64,000 nt of DNA from an uncultured Clostridia bacterium (GCA_947589045.1 CANQBQ010000003.1:30964-94963), one strand, 5' to 3'; counted from the first letter of the stretch, positions 8,840-18,884 are shown. Program-made: numbers and translations. Notes: generated by a model from the sequence alone, not told the origin.

Positions 8840-11323
8840 CTATCGTGCGGAAGCGTCGGCACCGATGGGATAAAACTCGCTGTCCTTTTCGTAGAGTTTT
8901 GACCAGTCACCGGTCTCTCCGCGGAGCACATACTTGCCGTCCGCGGATTTAAGCGTTATATTTCCGCTTTCCAGTCCCGACACCTCTCCCTCAAAGGAGT
9001 CAATTCTCGTGTCGCCGTTTGTTCCGCCGCATACAAAGAATATTCCCGAAAAACCGTCGTCGGTAAACTCCGCGTCAAAGTTATAGGCTCTCATCACGCG
9101 CAGGCGATACCTCGTCTGATTTTCCTCGTCCCAGTCGCCGATAAACGTCACGTTCAAGTCCGCCCACTTTTCTTCGGGGTTATAAACTATGTACGACCTT
9201 CCCGCCTGCGTCGCTTCGCCCGCAAAATCGGGCTTTGCGTTCACGTGCAGCCACTTCTTTACGGTATTTGGATATTCATTCATAATGCTTACCTCTCTGC
9301 CGTTCGCCTTTCCCCAATCGTCGGATATTTCAAGGAACGGAACGCGCACCGAAAAATCGGCGACCGAAATCTCGGTATAATCGCTCACTGTAATTCCGCC
9401 GTCCGTCGGGTTTAACAGGTTGTTGATATATCCCTTTTCGTTTTCATACACAGTCTCTCCGTTCAGCTTGAGAGTAAACAAGCCCTCAAGGTCGCTGCCC
9501 TTGCTGAAAACACGGTTGACCTTGTTCAGCGTAAGCTCCACGCTGCCCGTCGCTTCGGTATTGTTTGCGCCGTAGTAGTCGGACGTCATCGAAAACTCTG
9601 TTCTCGTTCCCGTTTTTGAAAGACGCGCGGATGAATTTTCAAAGCAAAAACAAACGTCGCGCTCGTCGGGTAAGCGGTTGTTCGGGTAAGCCGTGTCGGA
9701 GATGTATTCGTCGCTCAGCTTATTATAAACCGTTATTGAAAGATTGCTGAATACCGATGTCATAAAGTCGCTCCGACTTTCCTCCGGCTGTTCGTCCGAA
9801 GTGTCCCCGTTTACTATTTTGACGGGTACAATCGCAGACACCGCCCCGCCCGCAGCGCTGTACGAAACGCTCGTCGCATTATCCGAGTCGTCGTTCAAAA
9901 GCTCGGCGTTGCGCCTTTGCTCAAAGTCTCTCAGCTTCGCAAAATACTCGTAAGGCACATACATTGTATCGTCCGCTATTTCGGGCGGAACGCTCAGCGT
10001 CTCGTGCCGACCGTCTATAACGATTTCTTTGCTTCCCTCGGTGAGCTCGGTCGTCCACATAAGCTTCGGTTGGGTTTCGGTGTAAAGATGCCCCGTGCGC
10101 GTTCCGTCCTCGTTTTCGGTTTCGGACATCGAAGTTAAATAGACCGTTGCTCCCTCAGTCCATATTTCGGTCGTGACTTTGCCGTTTTCAAACTTGATTT
10201 TGGAATTGTCAATGCCGTGCATATTCAAAAATTCACGCAGCGGCAGATAGTAAACCCCGTCCTTTTCAGCCGGAGTAATCGTATAACGCTGTCCGTTTCC
10301 GCTTGTCATAACATAAGCCTCTCTGCCCGACAGAGCGTCCATAGCGGCGGGAGTAAACCCGTTCGCCAGCGCAACTCCGCACATTCCCACGGTGAGCGAC
10401 GCCGCAACGCAGAGCGCCACCGTCAGCTTGCTCCACTTCTTCTTTGTCATAATCATATCAAACCTCCTGAAAAGCTGTTTCTTGTTCTTTGCCATATTGT
10501 TGGCAAGAGCGGGCGAGCTTTGACATACCATATTGAGTATCATTTCGCTGTAGCTTTTTCTGCCGTCCATATCCATACCCCGCACGACCAATTCGTCGCA
10601 GGCGTATTCGCAGGCTTCGCCGACAGTTTTCACCATCAAATACGCCAGCGGATTAAACCATTGCGTCGCGTTTATAAGCACGGCAAACAGCTTTAGCCAC
10701 GCGTCCTTATGGCGGTAGTGCGCCAATTCGTGACGAAGCATCAGCATATATTCGGTTTTGTTCATCTCAACCTTTGGTATGAGAAGCCGAGGTCTGAAAA
10801 AGCCTATGAGCATAGGCGAATGAACCATATCCGTACTTATGAGCCCAACGCGTCCTATCCTTCCGGCGGATTTCCCCAAAACCGCCCTTTTGTAAAAGGC
10901 TCGATACGAAAATAGGTATCGGCAGAGTGAGGCAATCGCGCCCGCGAGCCATACCGCAAGCAGTATTTCCTGCAGCGTAAGTGTCCTTCCGCTCCAAAAA
11001 TCGCTTTTTTCGATTACGGCGCTATCCTCTCCGCCGCTTTCGACGTCTGTATCGGCATACAACTCTGTTTCCTGCGAAGCCTCTTGCGGAGCGTAAACAT
11101 TTTCGCCCGCAGCCTCCGTTTGAAGCGGTCTGCTGCTCAATACGGCAAAGCCGTTTGAAAAGCCGCCCAACCTCATAGGCATAAGGAAAACCAGCATCGC
11201 CAAAATGCACAAGGCGCAGTAGACGCGCCCGCCGACCGCGTGAAGCAGACGGTTTTTAAGGCACAAAAGCGCCGCGCAGACAATGCTCCCCGACAGCGTT
11301 GCAAGAACAAACATCTCAAGCAT
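8840..11323 (-). CDS. BlaR1/MecR1-like M56 membrane metallopeptidase with a non-penicillin-binding sensor region
   Basis: The N-terminal 300 residues are an M56 peptidase: several membrane segments and the zinc motif RHELAHYRHKD near residue 200. After a further membrane segment (about 300-320) the outer part is not a penicillin-binding domain. It begins with a region resembling copper-amine-oxidase N-terminal-like domains (YYLPLREFLNMHG), followed by about 400 residues I do not recognise. The ATG overlaps the blaI stop codon (TAATG), so the two are co-expressed. By analogy with BlaR1-BlaI, an external signal would activate proteolysis and relieve BlaI repression. The ligand is unknown. The protein is 827 residues, much longer than the roughly 600 of BlaR1. 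Confidence 0.85.
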   Translation of the reverse strand: MLEMFVLATLSGSIVCAALLCLKNRLLHAVGGRVYCALCILAMLVFLMPMRLGGFSNGFAVLSSRPLQTEAAGENVYAPQEASQETELYADTDVESGGEDSAVIEKSDFWSGRTLTLQEILLAVWLAGAIASLCRYLFSYRAFYKRAVLGKSAGRIGRVGLISTDMVHSPMLIGFFRPRLLIPKVEMNKTEYMLMLRHELAHYRHKDAWLKLFAVLINATQWFNPLAYLMVKTVGEACEYACDELVVRGMDMDGRKSYSEMILNMVCQSSPALANNMAKNKKQLFRRFDMIMTKKKWSKLTVALCVAASLTVGMCGVALANGFTPAAMDALSGREAYVMTSGNGQRYTITPAEKDGVYYLPLREFLNMHGIDNSKIKFENGKVTTEIWTEGATVYLTSMSETENEDGTRTGHLYTETQPKLMWTTELTEGSKEIVIDGRHETLSVPPEIADDTMYVPYEYFAKLRDFEQRRNAELLNDDSDNATSVSYSAAGGAVSAIVPVKIVNGDTSDEQPEESRSDFMTSVFSNLSITVYNKLSDEYISDTAYPNNRLPDERDVCFCFENSSARLSKTGTRTEFSMTSDYYGANNTEATGSVELTLNKVNRVFSKGSDLEGLFTLKLNGETVYENEKGYINNLLNPTDGGITVSDYTEISVADFSVRVPFLEISDDWGKANGREVSIMNEYPNTVKKWLHVNAKPDFAGEATQAGRSYIVYNPEEKWADLNVTFIGDWDEENQTRYRLRVMRAYNFDAEFTDDGFSGIFFVCGGTNGDTRIDSFEGEVSGLESGNITLKSADGKYVLRGETGDWSKLYEKDSEFYPIGADASAR

Positions 11324-11688
11324 TACTCAGACATCCTTTCATCAATAAACCTTTTCAGCTCGGCAATATCCTCCTTTGTAAAATTTTCATCGCGAAACAG
11401 CGTAGAAATAAGGCTCTTCGCGCTGCCGCGATAAATGGATTTTACAAAGTCCTTGGTCTGCATTGAACGATACTCGTCCTCCGTTATGACCGCCTCGTAC
11501 TCGTGCGCGTGCGAGCGTCCTATTTTTTCGGATTTCAGAGCGCCTTTGTCAATCAGCCTGCCCGCCAATGTTGAAATGGTAGTCAGCTTTTTATCGGGGA
11601 GCAGCTCGGTAAGCTCTTTGGTAGTGACCTTATCGCCCTTGTCCCAGATAATACGCATAATTTCCATTTCCGATTTTGAAATATTCAT
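11323..11688 (-). CDS. BlaI/MecI/CopY-family transcriptional repressor
   Basis: This is a 121-residue winged-helix repressor. The N-terminus ISKSEMEIMRIIWDKGDKVTTKEL and the following LTTISTLAGRLIDKGAL are typical of BlaI/MecI, with a C-terminal dimerisation helix region. The start at 11688 has AGGAGG 6 nt upstream. It is the first gene of a two-gene operon with the M56 sensor and probably represses itself through the inverted repeat over its own promoter. No beta-lactamase or PBP gene is nearby, so the regulon is unknown. Confidence 0.9.
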   Translation of the reverse strand: MNISKSEMEIMRIIWDKGDKVTTKELTELLPDKKLTTISTLAGRLIDKGALKSEKIGRSHAHEYEAVITEDEYRSMQTKDFVKSIYRGSAKSLISTLFRDENFTKEDIAELKRFIDERMSE

Positions 11689-11702
11689 GAATATCCTCCT
11701 CT

Positions 11703-11751
11703 CGCTTCTACGAGATGTTTTTATTATACAATGTGTAGAAGCGAATGTCAA
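11703..11751 (-). promoter_or_regulatory. blaI promoter with overlapping inverted-repeat operator
   Basis: On the minus strand TTGACA (11746-11751) and TATAAT (11723-11728) are separated by exactly 17 nt. CGCTTCTAC (11703-11711) and GTAGAAGCG (11735-11743) form a perfect 9-bp inverted repeat that flanks the -10 box and covers the start-site region. Autorepressed BlaI-type operons usually carry such an operator; the assignment to this BlaI is inference. Confidence 0.8.
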
Positions 11752-11776
11752 GCCTTTTTTTGAAATTTTTTAAGAA

Positions 11777-11814
11777 CATAAAAAATCCGGCAAAAATCCA
11801 ATGATTTTTGTCGG
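11777..11814 (-). terminator. Intrinsic terminator, minus strand
   Basis: CCGGCAAAAATC (11787-11798) pairs with GATTTTTGTCGG (803-814 of the 11 kb block) apart from one wobble, with a CAAT loop. On the minus strand it is followed by a six-T run. It would end the transcript of the zincin gene. Confidence 0.75.
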
Positions 11815-11821
11815 TCATTTT

Positions 11822-12025
11822 TTATTTTGATTTATGGTTCGGTGCGTCGAGGGCGCCGCACCCTACATCGTCGCGACACGCGCAGAGCGCGGGCGTTGCG
11901 GGCGAACACGGTTCGCCCCTACATCGTCGCAAGTCGCTTTTTGGGAGCCCTGTAAAATTATAACAAAAGGATAACACGCCCATTTGGTTGTACGGGACGG
12001 CGCCCTCGACGTCCCGCTCGCACAA
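11822..12025. repeat. Intergenic patch of palindromic repeat units
   Basis: This non-coding patch holds short hairpin-forming units: GGGCGAAC/GTTCGCCC around an ACG loop, CGGGACG/CGTCCCG around a GC-rich loop, and two copies of CCCTACATCGTCGC about 54 bp apart. Its composition is unlike the adjacent genes. It resembles the dispersed intergenic repeats (MITE- or REP-like) common in Clostridia genomes, but only this copy is in the window. Confidence 0.5.
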
Positions 12026-12049
12026 CAGTGCAAAAAACATCTAACAAAA

Positions 12050-15000
12050 TCAGTCGCGCTCTACACGCAGTGCGCCGCAGTAAGGTCGTTGCTTCTCGTC
12101 CCATAAAAACAGCTTTAATTCGGAGCCGCGTTCCTTCGCGGCAAATTCAAAGGTTATATTCCCGCTTTCGGTTATGGTTTCGCGTCTGCACTCAGCATTC
12201 ACAAACTCGCCGTCTTTAAATTCCGAGGCGTATATGCTGACTCTTTCGCAGAACTCCTCAGCAAGAACCGTTATTGGAATTGTTATAATGCCGCCTTTAT
12301 ATCTCGCGCCTTCGATTTTCAAGCTCAGCGACGGCGTGGCTGTCGGCGTAGTCGTTGGTGTTGCTGTCGGAGTTGCGGTCGGCGTAGTCGTCGGTGTTGA
12401 TGTTGGTGTTGCCGTTGGCGTGGCAGTCGGTGTTGATGTCGGTGTTGCGGTTGGCGTTGATGTTGGTGTTGCGGTTGGTGTTGCGGTTGGCGTAGCTGTC
12501 GGCGTTGTCGTTGGCGTAGCCGTCGGCGTTGCCGTTGGTGTAGCCGTCGGCGTTGCGGTCGGCGTTGACGTCGGAGTTGCGGTCGGGGTTGATGTCGGCA
12601 TTGCCGTTGGTGTAGCCGTCGGCGTTGCGGTCGGCGTTGACGTCGGAGTTGCGGTCGGGGTTGATGTCGGCATTGCCGTTGGCGTAGCTGTCGGCGTAGG
12701 AGGCTCGACCTCGGTATAAGACAAATTATTTATCGCGCACGGACCTTCGCAGGTATAGATAACATAGCTCTTGTTCGGCTCGGTTTTGAGAGTCCGCGTC
12801 GCCGTGTCCGCGCCGTCAATCACTGTTCCGTTTTCCGCGTCGCAGGACGACAGGTCAATTTCGCCGCCGTCAAACTCCTTATAACGCACCTCGCCTTCGC
12901 CGCCGAAGTTCGCGTCGAACTTTAAAATGCCGTATTTCTTAGCGTTCACGAGAATATAGCGCTTCGTATCTTTTACGCTTTCCGCGTCTCCGACCGACGG
13001 CTCGGTAAACAATGCGCCCTCCGCGTCCGAAATACTGTCGCCCGCTCCGAGGCTTACGGTAAGGTCGGCATAATCGCCCGTATCGTTATATTTCATTCCC
13101 GCTATGCTCAAAGCATCGGCTCTGCCAAGCTTCCACTCATAGGTCTTTGCGTCGGGATTCTCGGCTCCGCACAGTGGTATATAACCGTCCTTTTCAAGCT
13201 CCAAGGGAAGCACAATGCCATCCTCATAAAGAGAGAAGCCGTCCAAATAGTCCTCTCTTATCTGTCTGAAAAGCTCATATCGGTTCGGGCAGAGAATTTG
13301 TATGGCGCGCTCTCGGTCTCTGTTGCCAAAGCAGGAAAAATAAAATCGGCAAAACTCAGCGAAATCCTCCGCATTATGGATTTTATCCTCCGAAGCTCCG
13401 TAGCTGGACATCGCAAATATATCGGCGAGCTTTGCATCGTTCCATTCGCCGCCGTAATACGACCAGTTTCCGCCGTTTCCCTTTCGAGCATCCAAAGAGT
13501 GTCCCATTTCGTGTATCATATTTTCCTCAATCGAGTCCGCGGCGTTCGGGTGATTGAGACGGATATACAAATGGGAGCCGGCGCTGTAATAGGAGTTATC
13601 GTTTGAGTTTTCAATGAGAATTGTCGCTATATCCTTTCGGTAAATATACGGAATTTTAACCACGATTTCCTCAAACCTCTTGGCGTTCGTCGAGGAAGTG
13701 GTGTTTGTTTTACTGTTCTCCACCCACATCTGTAATGTGTGTACCGGCATTCCGCCCTTTTCGTGGATATACAGATTATAGACAAGATATTCCTTAGTGC
13801 CGCTTTTGGCAAAGTGATACCAGTTCGGATAGCTCCACACGCTTTGCGGCGTGTCGGCTTCGGCATAAACACCGTCGGTTCCGGGGAGCGTTTCAATATG
13901 ATAGGTAGAGCCTCGCTGCAGAGTTACCCAAGCCCCGCCTACCGAGGCGTAAGCGTTAAGCTCCCTTCTCTGGTTTTCCGCCGACGCGTTTTTTATCGTA
14001 TCGTAAAGAGCGTCGAGCCGTCCGCGCGGAGAGGCGTTTTCGGCTATATATACGCCGCTTCGCTCAAACGCGTCCCCCGCCACGCTCTCATAAACCCTCT
14101 CTATCCTCTCGCGCTGTGCTTCTGTAATTTGCGCGTATCCTTCAGTTTTGGAAATCATATATAACGGACTTTCGCTGCTAAGCGCCTCAAAGGTTATCGC
14201 CGCGCGGTTTTCCTTATCGACCGCAATCAGTTCTCCGCTCTCTGACAAGCCCATATAAAGACCGTTTAGCATACTTTTAAGGTAATAGGTCTGATTAGAG
14301 ACGGAATAGTTTTCGCACTTTTCGCGAAGCCAGTGCTGAGTGTTGTCGTTCATACCGTAAAAAATCGGGTCGGGTTTCATCTCCACGTTATCAAACCGAT
14401 ACTCGGCAGACGTAAGCGGCTCGTTCAGTTCGGCGGTGGCAATTCTGCGCGTAAAGCCGCGGTATGCCTTTCGGTATTTTTTAACAGGCACCTCTTCCTC
14501 GTAGTCCTCATCCCATTCCCAATCGGTATATTCTTCGATGTATGACTGATTGGAGCTTCGCGCCTCAAAGGCATAGCCGCCGTCGCCCATATCGCGCGGC
14601 AAAAATTGGTCGCTCATATCATCAACCTCGGTATCGCTCACCACGATTTTGCCGTCCTTTTCGCGCAGCTTTTTTCCGTCGGCAAAAATATGCTGATAAC
14701 GCCCCGCAAAGCCTCGGTAAACCACGCCGGTCGTCAACGTGGAAATCGGCTGTCCGTCAAGGGATATATCGTCCGAGCCGCACAGGAACAGCTTGGCGCA
14801 GTCGGCTTCCGAGCTTACGACAGTGTCTATCGCCGCCGTGCCGCCGACTACCTCCGCCGCAGAGCAGGACTCCAAGCCCTCTCCTTTGCAGACCGCAAGA
14901 AGCAGGACGTCGCCGTCTGCCGCGCCGCTTATTGAAACGCTCAAAGCCCCCTCGGGCAAAACGGTATCGCTCCATTGAACGATCACGCCGTCCGCCGCGC

Positions 15001-15094
15001 AGGTCTGCGCGGAAAGCGGGAGCATACAAACAATGAGGAAAAAGCATAGTATTATTCTGTTGATTTTATATTTCTTTGTCAAAAAAGCCGTCAT
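12050..15094 (-). CDS. Secreted zincin metallopeptidase with Thr-Pro repeat stalk
   Basis: The product is 1014 residues. A signal peptide ([20 protein letters not shown]) is followed by about 450 residues of unassigned outer-region sequence. A zincin core has HEMGH near residue 526 and a possible third ligand Glu in [11 protein letters not shown] about 50 residues later, an arrangement seen in lethal-factor-like (ATLF) peptidases. Then comes a roughly 120-residue Thr/Pro/Ala/Ser repeat stalk and a C-terminal beta-type domain of about 90 residues. That last domain resembles in style (…[12 protein letters not shown]) the end of the pectate lyase at 33.1 kb. The start at 15094 has GGGAGGA upstream and gives the signal peptide. 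No sortase motif is visible. The substrate is unknown; host or plant glycoproteins are possible. Confidence 0.75.
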   Translation of the reverse strand: MTAFLTKKYKINRIILCFFLIVCMLPLSAQTCAADGVIVQWSDTVLPEGALSVSISGAADGDVLLLAVCKGEGLESCSAAEVVGGTAAIDTVVSSEADCAKLFLCGSDDISLDGQPISTLTTGVVYRGFAGRYQHIFADGKKLREKDGKIVVSDTEVDDMSDQFLPRDMGDGGYAFEARSSNQSYIEEYTDWEWDEDYEEEVPVKKYRKAYRGFTRRIATAELNEPLTSAEYRFDNVEMKPDPIFYGMNDNTQHWLREKCENYSVSNQTYYLKSMLNGLYMGLSESGELIAVDKENRAAITFEALSSESPLYMISKTEGYAQITEAQRERIERVYESVAGDAFERSGVYIAENASPRGRLDALYDTIKNASAENQRRELNAYASVGGAWVTLQRGSTYHIETLPGTDGVYAEADTPQSVWSYPNWYHFAKSGTKEYLVYNLYIHEKGGMPVHTLQMWVENSKTNTTSSTNAKRFEEIVVKIPYIYRKDIATILIENSNDNSYYSAGSHLYIRLNHPNAADSIEENMIHEMGHSLDARKGNGGNWSYYGGEWNDAKLADIFAMSSYGASEDKIHNAEDFAEFCRFYFSCFGNRDRERAIQILCPNRYELFRQIREDYLDGFSLYEDGIVLPLELEKDGYIPLCGAENPDAKTYEWKLGRADALSIAGMKYNDTGDYADLTVSLGAGDSISDAEGALFTEPSVGDAESVKDTKRYILVNAKKYGILKFDANFGGEGEVRYKEFDGGEIDLSSCDAENGTVIDGADTATRTLKTEPNKSYVIYTCEGPCAINNLSYTEVEPPTPTATPTAMPTSTPTATPTSTPTATPTATPTAMPTSTPTATPTSTPTATPTATPTATPTATPTTTPTATPTATPTATPTSTPTATPTSTPTATPTATPTSTPTTTPTATPTATPTTTPTATPSLSLKIEGARYKGGIITIPITVLAEEFCERVSIYASEFKDGEFVNAECRRETITESGNITFEFAAKERGSELKLFLWDEKQRPYCGALRVERD
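12333..12702 (-). repeat. Tandem 12-bp-based coding repeat (Pro-Thr stalk)
   Basis: Within the zincin gene about 370 bp consist of short repeats of the form TPTATP, TPTSTP, TPTAMP and TPTTTP, with larger 36-60 bp blocks duplicated almost exactly. Such a stretch is prone to copy-number change. It encodes an extended, probably glycosylated spacer between the catalytic region and the C-terminal domain. Confidence 0.9.
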
Positions 15095-15134
15095 ACTTCT
15101 TCCTCCCTTACATTCAAATTTGTTATGATATTTT

Positions 15135-15163
15135 ATTTTATCACAGAAAGCATATTTTTTCAA
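15135..15163 (-). promoter_or_regulatory. Candidate sigma-A promoter of the zincin gene
   Basis: On the minus strand TTGAAA (15158-15163) and TAAAAT (15135-15140) lie 17 nt apart, about 40 nt before the start codon. Consensus match only. Confidence 0.45.
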
Positions 15164-15195
15164 TATGCAAAACGTGCCTCAAACGCCCGAAACAA

Positions 15196-15232
15196 GCAAA
15201 AACAGACGCATCCGCGATACGTCTGTTTTTGC
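15196..15232 (-). terminator. Terminator of the purine operon
   Basis: GCAAAAACAGACG pairs perfectly over 13 bp with CGTCTGTTTTTGC, leaving an 11-nt loop. It begins about 20 bp after the AICAR formyltransferase stop on the minus strand. Confidence 0.8.
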
Positions 15233-15253
15233 TATATTTATATTATAACGGTA

Positions 15254-16429
15254 TCAATGGTGGAACAGGCGAAGTCCGGTGAAGAACATAGCCATATTGA
15301 ACCTGTTGCAGGTCTCGATAACCTGATCGTCGCGTATTGAGCCGCCGGGCTGAGCGATAACCGTAACGCCCGACTTATGCGCGCGCTCTATGTTGTCGCC
15401 GAACGGGAAGAATGCGTCCGAGCCGAGCGCAACGTCCGTATTTTTATCCAGCCACGCGCGCTTTTCCTCCGCCGTAAACACATTCGGGCGGGTCTTGAAC
15501 TTGGTCTGCCAAACGCCGTCCGCCAAAACGTCCATATACTCATCCGAAATATAAACGTCTATTGCGTTGTCGCGGTCAGGCTTGCCTATCTCGTCGAGAA
15601 AATCGAGCCCGAGCACCTGCGGCGACTGTCTGAGCCACCAGTTATCCGCCTTATTTCCCGCAAGACGGGTGCAGTGTATTCTCGACTGCTGACCCGCTCC
15701 TATTCCTATCGCCTGACCGTCCTTTACATAGCATACGCTGTTGGACTGGGTATATTTAAGCGTTATGAGCGAGATTATGAGGTCGCGCTTTTGCGCCTCG
15801 TTCACGCTCTTATTGTTTGTGACCGCATCTCCGAGCAGAGCCTCGTTTATCTCAAGCTCGTTTCTGCCCTGTTCAAACGTAACGCCGAAAACCTGCTTGC
15901 GCTCAATCGGCGCGGGAGTATAGTTCTCGTTGATTTTAATTATATTGTAATTGCCCTTGCGCTTGCTCTTTAAAATTTCAAGAGCCTCGTCGGTATAGTC
16001 GGGCGCGATAATTCCGTCCGATACCTCGTGCTTTATAAGCTGCGCCGTCGCCTTGTCACAGCAGTCCGAAAGCGAGATAAAGTCGCCGAAAGACGACATT
16101 CTGTCCGCGCCGCGCGCACGCGCGTATGCGTTGGCAAGCGGCGTAAGCTCTATGTCCTCATCCACAAAGTAAATCTTTTTAAGTGTGTCGGAAAGCGGAA
16201 GTCCGACCGCCGCGCCCGCGGGCGAAACATGCTTAAACGACGTTGCGGCAGGAAGTCCCGTCGCCGCGCGCAGCTCGCGCACAAGCTGCCAGCCGTTGAG
16301 CGCATCAAGCAGGTTTATATAGCCCGGCTTTCCGCACAGCACCTCAAACGGAAGCTCCCCATTCTCCATAAAGACCTTTGACGGCTTCTGATTTGGATTA
16401 CAGCCGTATTTTAATTCCATTTCATTCAT
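15254..16429 (-). CDS. Stand-alone AICAR formyltransferase (PurH-type transferase without cyclohydrolase)
   Basis: This enzyme formylates AICAR to FAICAR using 10-formyl-tetrahydrofolate. Only the AICAR transformylase half of PurH is present, about 391 residues. Motifs are KYGCNPNQKP at the N-terminus, SFKHVSPAGAAVG, the KYTQSNSVCYVKDGQ motif and AQPGGSIRDDQVIE near the end. The MGS-like IMP cyclohydrolase half of classical PurH is missing. A separate PurO-like cyclohydrolase is encoded just upstream, which completes the step. I chose the start at 16429 because AAAGGAG lies 8 nt upstream. It is the last gene of the operon. Confidence 0.92.
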   Translation of the reverse strand: MNEMELKYGCNPNQKPSKVFMENGELPFEVLCGKPGYINLLDALNGWQLVRELRAATGLPAATSFKHVSPAGAAVGLPLSDTLKKIYFVDEDIELTPLANAYARARGADRMSSFGDFISLSDCCDKATAQLIKHEVSDGIIAPDYTDEALEILKSKRKGNYNIIKINENYTPAPIERKQVFGVTFEQGRNELEINEALLGDAVTNNKSVNEAQKRDLIISLITLKYTQSNSVCYVKDGQAIGIGAGQQSRIHCTRLAGNKADNWWLRQSPQVLGLDFLDEIGKPDRDNAIDVYISDEYMDVLADGVWQTKFKTRPNVFTAEEKRAWLDKNTDVALGSDAFFPFGDNIERAHKSGVTVIAQPGGSIRDDQVIETCNRFNMAMFFTGLRLFHH

Positions 16430-16465
16430 TTGTACTGCTCCTTTCACGAACCGCAAGGGTCGCTG

Positions 16466-17176
16466 TCATTTATTTTTATTGATAATCTTTGTTTCGGTTT
16501 TGCCGCTTTTAAGGTCTATAAATCTCACGAAAAGCGAGACTTTGTTTTCGGCATTGAGGCTGTTCCACAGCATATCTGTAAATTCGTCTATATTGCTCGG
16601 GATATCAACCGTTTTGGGTTCGCCCTCGTATGACGGGAGCGGATTTCCGTCGCCCATATAGGTATGTATGAAGTGTCCCTCTCCGGCAAGCGGATTTTTA
16701 TAGCTGAATGAAAATCTCTCGCACGAGTCGGGATTGCCGTGTGCGCTCTTTAAAATCGACAGCGCGTAATTAAAGCCGCCGTCGTCGGTCTTGATTATGC
16801 CCGAAATTCTCGGCGTATAGTTCGGCGCGTCGTCCTCAAACTCGCGCGTGCGGAGCGACTGCTCAAACGTCATCTGCTGATTCATAAGATTATAAATCGT
16901 GTCGGTCTGGTCGCCGTTTGTGACAATGGTTTTGTTGCCGAGCACGCGCACCGGCGCGTAAATTATAAGGTGCGGGTCCTTCATTTTGGACGGGTCGAAC
17001 GCCTGAGTGCGTATTCCGTCGCCGTTCTCGACAAACACGCGGTTTCGGCTGTTCTCGCTTCTGCCCATAATAAAATATGCGCAGACCGCCGACTTCCCGT
17101 CCGCCGACTTGCCTATCACTATTCCGCGTCCGGGGTACGGATTTGTTTTAAGCTCATTTTCAAGATTGACTTTCAT
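16466..17176 (-). CDS. IMP cyclohydrolase, PurO-like
   Basis: This would close the purine ring, converting FAICAR to IMP. The 236-residue protein has the archaeal-type (PurO-like) IMP cyclohydrolase signatures: NPYPGRGIVIGKS at the N-terminus, GRSENSRNRVF, TNGDQTDTIY and AGEGHFIHTYMGDGNPLPS. It is unrelated to the bacterial PurH cyclohydrolase. It sits between purN and the stand-alone formyltransferase, so together these two genes replace bifunctional PurH. AGGAAAGGCGG precedes the ATG. Confidence 0.88.
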   Translation of the reverse strand: MKVNLENELKTNPYPGRGIVIGKSADGKSAVCAYFIMGRSENSRNRVFVENGDGIRTQAFDPSKMKDPHLIIYAPVRVLGNKTIVTNGDQTDTIYNLMNQQMTFEQSLRTREFEDDAPNYTPRISGIIKTDDGGFNYALSILKSAHGNPDSCERFSFSYKNPLAGEGHFIHTYMGDGNPLPSYEGEPKTVDIPSNIDEFTDMLWNSLNAENKVSLFVRFIDLKSGKTETKIINKNK

Positions 17177-17212
17177 TTTTAAACCGCCTTTCCTGCGAAA
17201 ATTTATTTAAAA

Positions 17213-17803
17213 TCATTTTGAATTTGCAATTTTGTTCACGGCGGCGGGAAGAATTATCCACTCCGCCTGCTCCATAACTCGCTTTTGCAGTATTTCGGGC
17301 GTGTCGCCGTCCAACACCTCGACCGCCTTCTGCGCTATTATTTCGCCGCCGTCGGTAATACTGTTGACGTAATGCACCGTCGCGCCCGTCACCTTAACGC
17401 CGCGCGCGAGCGCCGCCTCGTGAACCTTTAAGCCGTAGAAGCCGTCGCCGCAAAACGACGGGATAAGCGAGGGATGGACGTTTATTATCTTATGGTCGTA
17501 CTCCTCTAAGATTTTGCCGCAAAGTATGCTCAAAAATCCCGCAAGCACAATCAAGTCCACGCCTTTTTTCCGCATATACTCACAAATCGCGTCCGAATGT
17601 TTTTCGGGCGACTCAAAATCCCGCCTCGATATTACCGCGGTCGGTATGCCGTGCTTCTCAGCCCGCTCGAGAGCGTAAACTCCTGCCTTACTTGCCGCGA
17701 CCGTAACGATTTCGGCGTTTGTTATTTTTCCGCTTTCAATCGCGTCGATAATCGCCTGCAAATTCGTGCCGCCGCCCGACACAAGCACTCCCACTCTCAG
17801 CAT
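17213..17803 (-). CDS. purN: Phosphoribosylglycinamide formyltransferase
   Basis: PurN transfers a formyl group from 10-formyl-tetrahydrofolate to GAR. The 196-residue protein carries [13 protein letters not shown] (phosphate binding), the catalytic [10 protein letters not shown] with Asn and His, and the catalytic Asp in [11 protein letters not shown]. It overlaps purM by 7 bp, which indicates translational coupling. Confidence 0.95.
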   Translation of the reverse strand: MLRVGVLVSGGGTNLQAIIDAIESGKITNAEIVTVAASKAGVYALERAEKHGIPTAVISRRDFESPEKHSDAICEYMRKKGVDLIVLAGFLSILCGKILEEYDHKIINVHPSLIPSFCGDGFYGLKVHEAALARGVKVTGATVHYVNSITDGGEIIAQKAVEVLDGDTPEILQKRVMEQAEWIILPAAVNKIANSK

Positions 17804-18834
17804 ATGTCTATTCCTTTCTCGCCCGACACGACCTCGCCGATTATGTAAGCCTTCTCGCCCATACCTTCGAAAAATCGCACCGCCGCGTCCGCTTCTTCCG
17901 CGTCTACCGCGAGGACAAGTCCGATACCCATATTGAATGTGTTGAACATATCGCGGTCGTCCACTCTGCCCATCTCCGCTATCATACTGAATATGGGAAG
18001 CACATCAAAGCTGCCCTTCTCTATTTTTGCATGTGTGCCCTCGGGAAGCATTCTCGGGATATTCTCGATAAAGCCGCCGCCCGTGATATGCGAAACAGCG
18101 TTCACGCTTCCCAACTCGTCGATTGCCTTCAGGAGCGGCTTTACGTATATCTTCGTGGGCTTCAAAAGCTCCTCGCCTATGCTTGTACCCAAAAACTCGC
18201 TGTACTGCATAAGTCTGCCGCCGCCCGTGGATGAAAGGTTGAATACCTTTCGGACGAGAGAGTAGCCGTTGCTGTGAACGCCCGACGACGCAATTCCTAT
18301 GAGCGCGTCGCCCGCCTTAACGCGGCTTCCGTCAAGGATTTTGTCCTTTTCGACCAAGCCCACCGAAAAGCCCGCGAGGTCGTACTCGTCAACGGGATAG
18401 AAGCCCGGCATTTCGGCTGTTTCTCCGCCGATTAGCGCACAGCCCGCCGCAACGCAGCCGTCCGCAACTCCCTTCACTATATCCGCCACCTTTTCGGGAA
18501 TATTCCTTCCGAGGGCAATATAATCGAGGAAGAACAGCGGTTTTGCGCCGCTGCAAACAATGTCGTTTACGCACATCGCAACGCAGTCCTGACCGACCGT
18601 GTCGTGCTTATCCATCAAAAACGCAATTTTAAGCTTTGTTCCTACGCCGTCGGTTCCCGAAACGAGGACGGGATTTTCATATCCGCCGCCCAGCTCGAAA
18701 AGACCGCCGAAGCCGCCTATTCCCGACACAACTCCCGGAATGGTGGTTCGCGCGACGTGCTTTTTCATAAGGCTTACCGCCTCATAGCCCGCTTCAACGT
18801 CAACTCCCGCCAGCTTATACGCATTCTCACTCAT
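17797..18834 (-). CDS. purM: Phosphoribosylformylglycinamidine cyclo-ligase
   Basis: PurM makes AIR from FGAM with ATP. The 345-residue length is normal. Motifs visible include [51 protein letters not shown] and [24 protein letters not shown] precedes the ATG. It lies between purE and purN in a tightly packed operon. Confidence 0.96.
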   Translation of the reverse strand: MSENAYKLAGVDVEAGYEAVSLMKKHVARTTIPGVVSGIGGFGGLFELGGGYENPVLVSGTDGVGTKLKIAFLMDKHDTVGQDCVAMCVNDIVCSGAKPLFFLDYIALGRNIPEKVADIVKGVADGCVAAGCALIGGETAEMPGFYPVDEYDLAGFSVGLVEKDKILDGSRVKAGDALIGIASSGVHSNGYSLVRKVFNLSSTGGGRLMQYSEFLGTSIGEELLKPTKIYVKPLLKAIDELGSVNAVSHITGGGFIENIPRMLPEGTHAKIEKGSFDVLPIFSMIAEMGRVDDRDMFNTFNMGIGLVLAVDAEEADAAVRFFEGMGEKAYIIGEVVSGEKGIDIC

Positions 18835-18884
18835 AATTTATATCTCCTTTTCTTGATTTTTATTACAAACGCCTAAGCGCGAGG

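Noticed and set aside
12333..12702. Possible CRISPR-like array
   Set aside because: The repeats are in frame, without unique spacers of constant length, and encode the stalk of a secreted protein.
12174..12719. Val-Gly repeat ORF of 181 codons on the plus strand
   Set aside because: It is the antisense reading of the Thr-Pro repeat in the zincin gene.
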